From the IMG/VR virus record IMGVR_UViG_3300030380_003598, positions 1 to 24,121 of that record: a stretch of DNA of 24,121 nt; one strand, given 5' to 3'. Shown in pieces: positions 10,140-17,777 of this stretch; the first letter of the stretch is position 1; each line of letters begins with the position of its first letter. The translations under genes and the position numbers were made by a program. The notes under the pieces were generated by a model. That model was not told where the DNA came from and searched no databases. It worked only from the letters and a program-made list of their open reading frames with translations. The DNA comes from a virus.

Positions 10140-10987
10140 CCATGCGCGTGACCATCTACGAAGTCGGACCTCGTGATGGGCTACAGTCGCTGCCACATGT
10201 CGTGCCTGTTGAACAGCGGCGGCAACTCATTTCATCGCTCTATAACGCAGGCTTGCAGCACGTCGAAGAGGTGTCTTTTGTCCACCCCAAATTGCTACCG
10301 CAGATGGCTAATGCAGAGGACGTCTACAGCGGTAAGGGCGATGCCCTTGTGCTCAACAAGCGGGGTCATGAGCGAGCCGTCGCTGCGGGTGTTGAGCGCA
10401 TCAACATCGTGCTTTCGCCTTGTGAGTCGTTCTGCATCAACAACATGGGTCGCAGGTATGACGAATTGGTGTTGAACTATCGGACGTTTATGCAAGACGT
10501 TCCGAAGGACAAGGTGCGTGTCTACCTATCCATGGCGTTCGGCAGTCCTGACAGCGGCGTGTTTGATGCTCGCACGCTGCGTCGCTGCATCAGCGATGCC
10601 AAAATGTTCGGTGACACCATCGTGTTCGCAGACACCGTCGGCGTGGGCACAGCCAACGACGTTTGGGAAATGTCGCGCTTAGCGCAAGACTACGGTATGC
10701 GTCCCGCCTTGCATCTGCATCATCGTGGTGATGAGGGTAAGCCGCTCACGCTCGTGCGTGCGGGGATTCTCGCAGGTATCAGCGAGTTTGACGCCAGTAT
10801 CGGTGGGCTGGGAGGATGCCCATTCGCAAGGGGAGGTGGGGCAAACATCGCCACTGAATCATTGGCTCGTCATCTTCACGCTTGGGGTCTTGAGACTGGT
10901 CTTGACAGTCGGGCATTGAGGAGTGCAGCGGCTCTTGCCTTTACCATGAAGCATCCACAGCCGCAGATAACAGAGGCGCACTGCTAA
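10136..10987 (+). CDS. Hydroxymethylglutaryl-CoA lyase homologue (viral auxiliary metabolic gene)
   Basis: This is a TIM-barrel protein of the DRE-TIM metallolyase (HMGL-like) family, which splits HMG-CoA into acetyl-CoA and acetoacetate. Numbered from the GTG at 10136, the family landmarks are EVGPRDGLQ at 9-17 (catalytic Arg13, metal ligand Asp14), EVSFVHPKLLPQM at 45-57, ADTVGVG at 165-171, the metal-binding pair His193 and His195 in HLHHRG, the lyase signature SIGGLGGCPFA at 221-231 with catalytic Cys228, and Asn237 in GGANIATES. In typical lyases the second histidine is followed by Asp-Thr; here it is His-Arg. At 283 residues it is a near full-length soluble enzyme (about 300 is usual). 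The GTG overlaps the preceding stop as GTGA; the ATG at 10142 is an equally good start. It sits inside a structural operon, unlike any cellular leucine-catabolism cluster. Isopropylmalate or citramalate synthase is less likely, because the GGLGGCPFA signature favours the lyase. Confidence 0.93.
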   Translation: MTMRVTIYEVGPRDGLQSLPHVVPVEQRRQLISSLYNAGLQHVEEVSFVHPKLLPQMANAEDVYSGKGDALVLNKRGHERAVAAGVERINIVLSPCESFCINNMGRRYDELVLNYRTFMQDVPKDKVRVYLSMAFGSPDSGVFDARTLRRCISDAKMFGDTIVFADTVGVGTANDVWEMSRLAQDYGMRPALHLHHRGDEGKPLTLVRAGILAGISEFDASIGGLGGCPFARGGGANIATESLARHLHAWGLETGLDSRALRSAAALAFTMKHPQPQITEAHC

Positions 10988-11002
10988 AACGCACCACCGC
11001 TT

Positions 11003-11009
11003 GGGGTGA
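11003..11009 (+). promoter_or_regulatory. Ribosome-binding site of the putative tail hub gene
   Basis: GGGGTGA lies four bases before the ATG at 11014, in the 26-base gap after the lyase stop. It favours the ATG over the in-frame GTG at 11011, from which it is one base away. Confidence 0.6.
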
Positions 11010-11013
11010 AGTG

Positions 11014-12396
11014 ATGGCTTACCTTGGCAGCAAGCGCAGGTCCAGCGACTATAACGCTGTGATGAAGCAAGTGCGCAAGCCGGTGTTTGTCGACAACGCC
11101 CTACACCTCGGTGAGTTCACTGCTCAAGGCGTTGACAAAACCAAGGTCACGGTGCGGCAGCGTAAGGCTGCAAACTACCCTATTGCGACAGAGCGCACCT
11201 TCACCATCGAAGAGGGACAGGACGAGATTACGCTCACGCACACTGGTGCACCGGGTCACTCGACGACCACTGCACGATATGACGACACAGCACCCATGCT
11301 CTACAGCAGTGAAAACCCATCGCAACGCCTACGCCTCGGCTCTACGCTCAGCACCACCGACGGTCTACGCATGTCGGTGCGAAACAAGCGCGGCATGACG
11401 TTGAGCGAACTTGGCTTTGAAGGCGACACAGGACACGTCGCTTTCCCGTGCGATGCTGGCTTAAGAACTACGGACATGGCAATGCGACTTGGGCAGGACA
11501 TTGACTCGCTCACGTCGGTCAACCTGACCGGTCCCCGCACTGCTCAGTCAGGTAACGCGCGCCGTCGTCACAGCACGACCTTCGTTGCGAAGAACTTCAA
11601 AGCCGTGAACCTGCTCACTGCGTTGCGTTTCCTCGGTCGGCACGACAACCGCGTTGCTTTGTTCGACCGCTTCGGCAACCTCATCTATGCGCCGTTCACT
11701 TACGGTGGACCCGGTCGCATCGTTGAGGCCAGTTTGCGCTCAGGCGGAGCCAACACTGACCCAACCGACGAAAGCGTCACTGCTGTAGCGGTTGTCGGTA
11801 TTCCTTTGGCTGTGAACGAGAGAGCCTTTGCCAAAGTGCGAGACTCAGAGCGAGAAAGCGGGCGTGGAGCCAACATCATCGAAGAACCGCAGCGCATCGA
11901 GGACTTCACCGTTAGCAGCAACGAGGGCGCCCGTCGTGTCGCGCGTGCGGTGCTCAAGGCCAACAACCTGAGCGCTGGCAAGAAGACCAGTGCAGGCCAT
12001 CCTGACGCATTCGATTTGCGACCCGGTAGCGTCATCGAATATGAGAACGTCAAACGTGTGTTGACTGAAGTGAGGCACCGCCTGAGTTCCAACGAATCTG
12101 ACCTCGTTTTCCTCAATGTGGACATCGGTATCGAGGGTGTGCTGCAGGGCATCAGTGAGGGTATAGGGAACGTCGACCTTGAGCCTGAGACGCAGGAGCA
12201 GGTCCGCGAACATGTGCTGTCACTGTTCGGAGATGTCAAAATTCGCTCCATTGCCATCGTCACGCTTAGGGGGCATGGCGATTCAGGTATGCTTGTGGGG
12301 CGTGCTATGGGTCGTGGCATCATCGGTGGCACGTCGTCATCGCAGACCATTGGTGGTAGCAAGACGCAGGCCATTGTGTTGAGAGGTGAAAACTGA
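11014..12396 (+). CDS. Putative tail hub / baseplate protein
   Basis: A 460-residue soluble protein. I chose the ATG at 11014 because GGGGTGA at 11003-11009 precedes it at usable distance; the in-frame GTG at 11011 sits too close to that site. The segment NLLTALRFLGRHDNRVALFD, followed by NLIYAPF, then a stretch with many short strands (about 225-290) and a region EGARRVARAVLKANN leading to DLRPGSVIEYENV (about 305-345), resembles the layout of gpD/gp27-like tail hub proteins. In those, a helical segment with repeated Ala precedes a beta domain containing a Pro-Gly turn. The C-terminus is Gly-rich (GRAMGRGIIGGTSSSQ) and probably flexible. It lies just upstream of a small protein and a tail fibre, as tail-tip genes usually do. 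The hub assignment is based on pattern and context only; some other tail component is possible. Confidence 0.5.
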   Translation: MAYLGSKRRSSDYNAVMKQVRKPVFVDNALHLGEFTAQGVDKTKVTVRQRKAANYPIATERTFTIEEGQDEITLTHTGAPGHSTTTARYDDTAPMLYSSENPSQRLRLGSTLSTTDGLRMSVRNKRGMTLSELGFEGDTGHVAFPCDAGLRTTDMAMRLGQDIDSLTSVNLTGPRTAQSGNARRRHSTTFVAKNFKAVNLLTALRFLGRHDNRVALFDRFGNLIYAPFTYGGPGRIVEASLRSGGANTDPTDESVTAVAVVGIPLAVNERAFAKVRDSERESGRGANIIEEPQRIEDFTVSSNEGARRVARAVLKANNLSAGKKTSAGHPDAFDLRPGSVIEYENVKRVLTEVRHRLSSNESDLVFLNVDIGIEGVLQGISEGIGNVDLEPETQEQVREHVLSLFGDVKIRSIAIVTLRGHGDSGMLVGRAMGRGIIGGTSSSQTIGGSKTQAIVLRGEN

Positions 12397-12737
12397 TGCC
12401 AGTGAGCGACCGACTGAAGCGTATGCTGCTTGAAACCATTGAGTCCAACATTGATGAAATGGTCATCGGCTTTGATGGCACACCGTCAACCAGTCAGGAC
12501 GGGGCTGCGGGGCGACCTGCCATCGTCATCACACCCACAGTGCGTATCACCAGCGACAGCACTATTCTTGTCGAAGGCTTCATACCAGCGACCGAGTCAT
12601 TCACGGACACGCTGAAGGAAGTCTTCGTTCAACTGCGCGGCACCAACCCCATCCCAATCGCTCGCCACACTATCGCTCCAATCTTCAAAACGACCGGCAA
12701 CGAAATGCGGATTCAAGTCATCATCGAGGTGAAGTGA
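12396..12737 (+). CDS. Small tail-associated hypothetical protein
   Basis: 113 residues. The ATG at 12396 shares a base with the stop of the preceding gene (TGATG), and GAGGTGA lies just upstream inside that gene. The sequence starts with a helix (DRLKRMLLETIESNIDEM) and continues as alternating hydrophobic strands (PAIVITPTVRITSDSTILVEG and MRIQVIIEV), consistent with a small alpha/beta or beta-sandwich protein. No cysteine pairs, signal peptide or membrane segment are present. It sits between the putative tail hub and the fibre, so a tail-tip, baseplate or fibre-attachment role is plausible. I do not recognise the family. Confidence 0.75.
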   Translation: MPVSDRLKRMLLETIESNIDEMVIGFDGTPSTSQDGAAGRPAIVITPTVRITSDSTILVEGFIPATESFTDTLKEVFVQLRGTNPIPIARHTIAPIFKTTGNEMRIQVIIEVK

Positions 12738-12738
12738 C

Positions 12739-15390
12739 ATGGCAAACCCAATCTCAGGACACACAAAGGGCAGTAACGAGGGGCTTACCGACGGTGAGCA
12801 TATCATCTCGCCCTCGCTGACGAACATCTACGAGGGTCTGCATGGCAACGGTATTCTGTCGCCATATGACACGGCCTACACTGGTGCGAACCGCAACACA
12901 CCTGCGTCTTTGCCCGGAGCCATCAGTCAAGGTGCCAATGCTTCAAAGGTGACAGTCAAGGCCTTTGAGGCCATCATTGACGGCATCCTGTATGACTTCG
13001 GCGGAGGCTCTGATATCACCATCACGCTCGGCTCTACGGGCGACCACCTAAGCGGTGGCTCAACCACCAGCCTGACCAGTGGACAGGAGTGTCTGTTCAT
13101 CATCATCGCGACTGCTGCCGGTGTGAAGTTCACTCAATCCAACATCATCACAACCGCTGTAGGCGCATACCCGTCTGTCACGGGCACTTCGGCTGCATAC
13201 CTGACGGATGGCAAAGGAACGCAGAACCAGCAGTCGTTCGTGTTGGGGACGGTGCGTGCGACCAACTCAGGAGGCTCGACCGTTGGTCCGGGCATCCAAA
13301 CCCTCTCTGAGTTCAACGACAAGCGTGTATTCCTACGCCCAACACCTCTCTTCTTCTCGCCCGTGACCAAGGGCAACGTCGGCACTACGACGGGTATCAA
13401 CAGCCACACAGCGCTTGCCGGTGCTCACACAGGCGAATCGGGTGACTTGGGTGATACGGGCGTGATTTGGCAGTCGTTCAACAGCGACAACGAGTCAATG
13501 CTGTATTACACTCGCAAGGACAGCAGCAACCGCCACACTCACCTGCTTGGGCCGACGAACATCAACGTCAGCAGCCCAAGCGGCAACCTGACGTTCACGT
13601 TCGACAGCGACCAAGTCTTTGTGTTGACGCCGACCACGACCATCAACCTGAACCCCAGTGGCACGTTCCCACCGGGACATACGGTCTTCGTGTCTGTGCC
13701 CAGCGGTAGCACCGTCACCTTCGACTCGACTGGTTTGAACTCCAGCGTGGTTGCGACTGAAGCCACCATGTTCGTCTATGACGGTGCGAACTGGAAGAAG
13801 GTCATGGTGAGTGGCACCATCAGCCCAGCCTCCAGCGGAGCCAGTGGCATTGTGCAACTGTCCGACGGCGCGGGTGGCTTCACAAGTGACACGACGCTCT
13901 CATACGACACTGCGGCTAACGAACTCATCGTTAACGGCAAGTTGACGGTTAGTGGTTTGATTGACCCAACTGGGCTTGAAATCACCCCACAGTCCAGCAA
14001 CCCTGCTGCTGCTGATGGGAGTGTTGTGGATGCTAACACGTTGTGGCTCGACAGCACGGCGAGTAACCGATTGAAGCAGGGTTCGGCTAACGTCATCCGT
14101 GCCACGGACAGCGTCACTGAACTGAGCGACGTGAGCAGCGTTGGCTCCGGTGCCATCATCACTGGTTCCGAGCGTAGCAAATTGAGCGGCATCGCGACTT
14201 CCGCTACGGCGACAGCAGCGCCAGCAATCGAGGACAACAGCGGCACGCCTGCGTTCGCTACAGGCATCACGAAGGGCGGAGTGCAGTCGCTTCTCAACAT
14301 CGCTGACGGGGCGACTGCAAACGCAGGCACAGTCACGAGTGTCGCTACGACGGCACCCATCACGGGCGGCACCATTACGGGGTCGGGCACAATCGGTATC
14401 AGCCCAGCATCGGCAACTGACGCAGGTTCAATGAGTTCTGCCCACTACTCTAAATTGGAAGGCATCGAAGCGGCTGCAACGGCAGACCAAACAAACGACG
14501 AGATTCGGGCTGCGGTCGAAGCAGCCACAGATTCCAATGTCTTCACCGACGCCGACCATAGCAAGTTGAACGCTATTGCTGCAAACGCGACCGCATACGC
14601 AGATGCAGACGCCATCGCTGCCGTTGAAGGAGAAGCAACATTGGCTTTGACGGGCGATGTTACTATTGCCGCAGGCAAGGACTTGACCGTTGACGGAACT
14701 ACCTTACACGTTGACGCTGCCAACGACCGAGTTGGCATCGGAACTGCTTCACCCGCTACTGCCTTGCATGTTGAGGGGTCAAATCACGTTATCAGAGTCA
14801 AAGACACGTCTGCTGGTGATAACGCCCTCACCCGCACAATGGGTGGACTTGAATTGTCTGCTGCGGGAATGAACACCACGTCGAAGTTTGGTGTCCCCAT
14901 CAAGTTCATGTCCACGGACAGTGCTTTCACTACGGAAAACCCGAAGTTTTTGGCGGCGATTGTGCCTATTGCACGAGAGTCCTACACCACCGACACTAAG
15001 GGTGCTATGGCAATCGGGTTCGCGGTAACGGCTGGCAACCCCGGCGCTTCAAGCGTTCCTCAAGTTGCGATGACCCTCGACTCAAACGGAAGGTTGGGCA
15101 TCGGGAGTGGCGGGCCACAGGCTCCTCTCCACGTCGTGGGAACCATCAGGCAAACAACGGTAACGAACGCTGTTCTTGTCGCGAATGCTAACGGTGACTT
15201 GGCGGCTGCGAGTAATCTTGCTGACTTAGCCTATCTCGCCCCCGGTGGTGCGCAAACCGACACCTTCACGCCCACAACCTCTGCTGCGAGTTGGGTAGCG
15301 CCCGCCCCCACGACAATCCAACAGGCCATCGAAAGGATTGCGGCATTTGTTGTGGCTCTTCCGGGCGCACCAGCGCAAATCCCACCATGA
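12739..15390 (+). CDS. Tail fibre / receptor-binding protein
   Basis: 883 residues, ATG at 12739 with GAGGTGA at 12726-12732, one base after the preceding stop. The N-terminal 130 residues (GLTDGEHIISP, VKAFEAIIDGILYDFGGG) look like a virion-anchoring domain. The rest is low-complexity beta stalk typical of marine phage fibres. There are several copies of a fibre repeat: SKLSGIATSATA at about 478, LLNIADGATANAGTVTSVAT at about 517, SKLEGIEAAATADQT at about 570 and SKLNAIAANATAYAD at about 607. Two GIGT-type beta repeats follow, RVGIGTASPATALHVEG (about 664-680) and LGIGSGGPQAPLHVVG (about 787-803). The C-terminus ends in an amphipathic helix (TIQQAIERIAAFVVAL) suited to trimerisation. No S74 intramolecular chaperone peptidase motif is visible. 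As the last gene of the + block it probably determines host-cell attachment. Confidence 0.88.
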   Translation: MANPISGHTKGSNEGLTDGEHIISPSLTNIYEGLHGNGILSPYDTAYTGANRNTPASLPGAISQGANASKVTVKAFEAIIDGILYDFGGGSDITITLGSTGDHLSGGSTTSLTSGQECLFIIIATAAGVKFTQSNIITTAVGAYPSVTGTSAAYLTDGKGTQNQQSFVLGTVRATNSGGSTVGPGIQTLSEFNDKRVFLRPTPLFFSPVTKGNVGTTTGINSHTALAGAHTGESGDLGDTGVIWQSFNSDNESMLYYTRKDSSNRHTHLLGPTNINVSSPSGNLTFTFDSDQVFVLTPTTTINLNPSGTFPPGHTVFVSVPSGSTVTFDSTGLNSSVVATEATMFVYDGANWKKVMVSGTISPASSGASGIVQLSDGAGGFTSDTTLSYDTAANELIVNGKLTVSGLIDPTGLEITPQSSNPAAADGSVVDANTLWLDSTASNRLKQGSANVIRATDSVTELSDVSSVGSGAIITGSERSKLSGIATSATATAAPAIEDNSGTPAFATGITKGGVQSLLNIADGATANAGTVTSVATTAPITGGTITGSGTIGISPASATDAGSMSSAHYSKLEGIEAAATADQTNDEIRAAVEAATDSNVFTDADHSKLNAIAANATAYADADAIAAVEGEATLALTGDVTIAAGKDLTVDGTTLHVDAANDRVGIGTASPATALHVEGSNHVIRVKDTSAGDNALTRTMGGLELSAAGMNTTSKFGVPIKFMSTDSAFTTENPKFLAAIVPIARESYTTDTKGAMAIGFAVTAGNPGASSVPQVAMTLDSNGRLGIGSGGPQAPLHVVGTIRQTTVTNAVLVANANGDLAAASNLADLAYLAPGGAQTDTFTPTTSAASWVAPAPTTIQQAIERIAAFVVALPGAPAQIPP

Positions 15391-15417
15391 GGTAAAGGAC
15401 GGGGTTGCTCTCTTGAT

Positions 15418-15654
15418 TCACAACCGCTTCTTGGCTGGCGTTGTGTTGGTTATCTTGTTGGTGCTGGCTTTTCCCTTGCTCCTCTTTGAGCGCTTGAAAA
15501 CGCTGTCCACCCACAAGTGACTGCACTCCCTACACTGCCAAATCGAGATGCGCTCCTTGTCAGCATCAAGGAAACGACCGTTGATGCGACGAGGAATGTG
15601 ACGATGTCCGCACTGGCGGCAGACGACCTTCATACGGTCGAGGAGTCGACCCAT
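15418..15654 (-). CDS. Small zinc-ribbon protein
   Basis: 78 residues on the - strand, ATG six bases after the chaperonin stop. A second in-frame ATG (residue 8) would also serve. Two CxxC knuckles are present: Cys12-Cys15 in CRQCGHRH and Cys41-Cys44 in WQCRECSHLWV, 25 residues apart, which is the pattern of a zinc ribbon as in TFIIS/TFB-like or small viral nucleic-acid-binding proteins. The C-terminal tail is basic (KRSKRSKGKAS then PAKKRL), which suggests nucleic-acid or RNA polymerase contact. It is the last gene of the - strand block and ends 27 bases from the fibre stop on the other strand. Function beyond zinc binding is not known; a transcription or nucleic-acid-binding role is inference. 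Confidence 0.8.
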   Translation of the reverse strand: MGRLLDRMKVVCRQCGHRHIPRRINGRFLDADKERISIWQCRECSHLWVDSVFKRSKRSKGKASTNKITNTTPAKKRL

Positions 15655-15660
15655 AGAGGC

Positions 15661-17172
15661 TCAACCTTCCTTGCGACCGATGATGTCGTCAATGCGCAGC
15701 ATAGCGGTCGTGACCTCTGTTGCGGTCGTGATAGCGCTGCGGACGAGCGTTTCAGGCTCGTAGACGCGCCACTTAGCCATGTGAACGATACCGCCGTTGT
15801 GCACGTCAGGACCGTAGCCATAGCCTTCGTGACGCATGGCGAGAACAGTGTCCAAACCTGAGTGTCCGGCGTTCTCAGCGATGGTGCTGGGAATGATTTC
15901 CAGCGCGTCAGCGAAAGCGTCAATCGCCATCTGTCCTCGCCCACCGACCTCCGATGCACGGGAGCGTAGACGAGAAGCCAGTTCAAGGTAGGCGGTGCCG
16001 CCGCCGTAGCAGAGCCTGTCGCCGTTATGAATGAGCGAGACGACACCGAGGGCATCATCGAAGCCACGTTGCACCTCATCAAGTGTGGACTGTGTCGCAC
16101 CAAACAGCACGAGTGTGGCCTCACTGGAGGCGATGTCGCTGGCCACGAAGAGGTAGTCCACGTCGTTATACCGGCGGCGGTCAACGACCGCTCTGCTAAC
16201 GTCCATACCGTCCTCGGCCATATGGTAGGGCTTGGAGCCGAACTCATTTCCGAGGCGCTTCATGGTGCTCTCAGGCACGCGCCTGACGACGAAGATGTTG
16301 CGCTTTCGCAGGTATTGCACGACCGTGTCGTGCACACCGTCGCGCACGAACACGATGTTGGGCTGCGCTGCTTCGATGCGCTGCGCGGCCTCCAGCAAAT
16401 GCTCGCGGCCTGCATTCTTCACCGCGCCGTATGACGTAGCATCGACCTGCACCTGCACGTTTCCGTCTTGCTTCTGCTCTTCCAACCCGCTGTTGATGAG
16501 CAGAGCGGACAGCGATTCGGTGTCCGTGAATTGACCGTCAGTAGTGACCACGTCTTTGTTGATGACGACGCCCTCAAACAGATAGGAGTCTTGCAGTGAG
16601 CCACCGGGAGCGGCCAGCACGCGCACGTCCTTGACATCACCAACGGCTTCAATCGTCTTGACGCAGAGTTCAGCCACAGCGTCTGTAGCAGCCTCCAACG
16701 ACTTGCCCGTAATCGCCGTGCTTGCGATGTCCGTAAGTCGGGGAGAGTCAGTGCGTTTGCTACCTTTGCCGGAAACGTCGGGGAGCGTCTCCAATTCAGG
16801 AAGTTCCTCCAACACCATGCGCAGTGCGTCGCTGTAGCCACGTCCGATGATGTTGGGGTGTAGGCCCTTGTCGAAAAGCGTCTCTGCGTTGCTGAGCAAC
16901 TGTCCTGCGAGCACCACACTGCTGGTCGTGCCGTCGTAGCAGTTCGTCTCCTGCACCTTGGCTACTTCAACCAGCATCTTCGCAGCCGGGTGAGCGCTAT
17001 CGAGTTCGCGTAGAATGGTCGCACCGTCGTTCGTGACGATGACGTTGCCGCCACCGTCAACCATCATCTTGTCCATACCCATCGGACCAAGCGTGGTCTT
17101 CACGGTCGCGACAACGCGCTTCGCTGCCTCGATGTTCAGTCGCTGTGCCTTGTGATTCGTGTTCTCTGTCAT
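15661..17172 (-). CDS. Group II chaperonin (thermosome-like) subunit
   Basis: 503 residues against about 540 for cellular thermosomes; the N-terminus and C-terminal tail are short. It keeps the three-domain plan. The equatorial ATP site has TTLGPMGMDKMMVD at 26-39, TNDGATIL at 47-54 and YDGTT at 79-83, where most family members have GDGTT; the catalytic Asp80 remains but the preceding Gly is Tyr. Asp373 in FDDAL corresponds to the second hydrolytic Asp. GGGTAYLEL (from about 391), FADALEIIPSTIAENAG and the closing LRIDDIIGRKEG are also typical. The apical part runs about 185-350 (IVFVRDGVHDTVVQYL, VVRRVPES). It would form a double ring that folds proteins without a GroES cap. The start overlaps the exonuclease stop by ATGA and GAGGTG lies eight bases upstream. 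It may form its own homo-oligomer or join host subunits to fold virion or replication proteins. Confidence 0.95.
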   Translation of the reverse strand: MTENTNHKAQRLNIEAAKRVVATVKTTLGPMGMDKMMVDGGGNVIVTNDGATILRELDSAHPAAKMLVEVAKVQETNCYDGTTSSVVLAGQLLSNAETLFDKGLHPNIIGRGYSDALRMVLEELPELETLPDVSGKGSKRTDSPRLTDIASTAITGKSLEAATDAVAELCVKTIEAVGDVKDVRVLAAPGGSLQDSYLFEGVVINKDVVTTDGQFTDTESLSALLINSGLEEQKQDGNVQVQVDATSYGAVKNAGREHLLEAAQRIEAAQPNIVFVRDGVHDTVVQYLRKRNIFVVRRVPESTMKRLGNEFGSKPYHMAEDGMDVSRAVVDRRRYNDVDYLFVASDIASSEATLVLFGATQSTLDEVQRGFDDALGVVSLIHNGDRLCYGGGTAYLELASRLRSRASEVGGRGQMAIDAFADALEIIPSTIAENAGHSGLDTVLAMRHEGYGYGPDVHNGGIVHMAKWRVYEPETLVRSAITTATEVTTAMLRIDDIIGRKEG

Positions 17173-17777
17173 TCCCAGTCCACCTCAATTTCAATCAGAG
17201 AGCCATCCTCCAATGAACGGCTCTTGACAATCCCGTGCTCTTGCCCGTGACGGTAGAGGTCATAGGTCAATTGAGCGTCTTTGAGACAATATTCGGCCAC
17301 CTCAAGGTAGCGTCCCGCACGCCATGCTTCGGGCGCGTCAGCGCTTGTCATGCTCTTACCCACGTCAAGCGTGTTGCGGCACAGCATCTCAAGGCTGGTC
17401 GCAACATCGTTCCCACCTGTCGCCTTGGAGACGAGCAGTTTCGTGTCGATGACGCTGTCGGCCTTACCGATGAGGTCGCCTGCTGTCCAGCAATCCAACG
17501 CCGCGCTCAGGACAGGTAAGTCGAACTTGCGAATGTTGTGTCCGAGCACCTTCCCACCTTCATCGAGGTGCTTCTGCAAGTGGTCGCCAAGCGTGCGAGG
17601 GTGCAGTTCGTGCACCGTAGCCGCAGCCATGTCGATGTCTTGCTTGCTGAAGACGTTGCCCGATTGACCGTCCCACGTCGCCACCACAGTCGGCTCAAAC
17701 AGCGAGTGTTTGTCCCACCCGCCAATCTCGTAGGAGTAGTTCCCAGTCTCGATGTCGAGAGCCATAATGCCACTCAT
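17169..17777 (-). CDS. Stand-alone DEDDy 3'-5' exonuclease (RNase H-like fold)
   Basis: 202 residues. The three exonuclease motifs are present: Exo I with Asp8 and Glu10 in ALDIETG, Exo II with Asn81 and Asp86 in GHNIRKFDLPVL, and Exo III with Tyr163 and Asp167 in YCLKDAQLTYDLY. The Tyr-x3-Asp spacing makes it DEDDy, like the proofreading domain of family B polymerases and the YprB-type RNase H-like exonucleases. Asp111 in IDTKLLV is also typical of the fold. GAGGAGG seven bases upstream fixes the ATG at 17777, which overlaps the ATPase stop by ATGA. It degrades DNA (or RNA) from the 3' end using two metal ions. Since it is a separate protein, it may act with the upstream ATPase in repair or end processing, or supply proofreading if the viral polymerase lacks it; the polymerase N-terminus lies outside the window. 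Confidence 0.88.
   Translation of the reverse strand: MSGIMALDIETGNYSYEIGGWDKHSLFEPTVVATWDGQSGNVFSKQDIDMAAATVHELHPRTLGDHLQKHLDEGGKVLGHNIRKFDLPVLSAALDCWTAGDLIGKADSVIDTKLLVSKATGGNDVATSLEMLCRNTLDVGKSMTSADAPEAWRAGRYLEVAEYCLKDAQLTYDLYRHGQEHGIVKSRSLEDGSLIEIEVDWE

Noticed and set aside
11700-12374. A 224-codon frame on the - strand opposite the tail hub gene
   Set aside because: Composition is low-complexity Ser/Pro/Arg/Cys, typical of a shadow frame, and the + strand gene fits the operon.
13776-14390. A 204-codon frame on the - strand opposite the fibre gene
   Set aside because: Ala/Val/Ser/Pro-rich shadow of the repeat region; no start signal and no domain.
15403-15425. Possible bidirectional terminator hairpin between the two blocks
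   Set aside because: Only five pairs with a 13-base loop and no T-run; too weak to call.
15338-15520. A + strand frame with a hydrophobic segment (FLAGVVLVILLVLAFPLLLF) past the fibre stop
   Set aside because: It overlaps the fibre C-terminus in another frame, has no good ribosome site, and is opposite the zinc-ribbon gene, whose cysteine spacing is convincing. The hydrophobic run mirrors Lys/Asn-rich codons of that gene.
15630-16247. A 205-codon frame overlapping the chaperonin on the same strand
   Set aside because: The chaperonin frame carries all family motifs here; this frame is a Ser/Arg/Thr-rich shadow.
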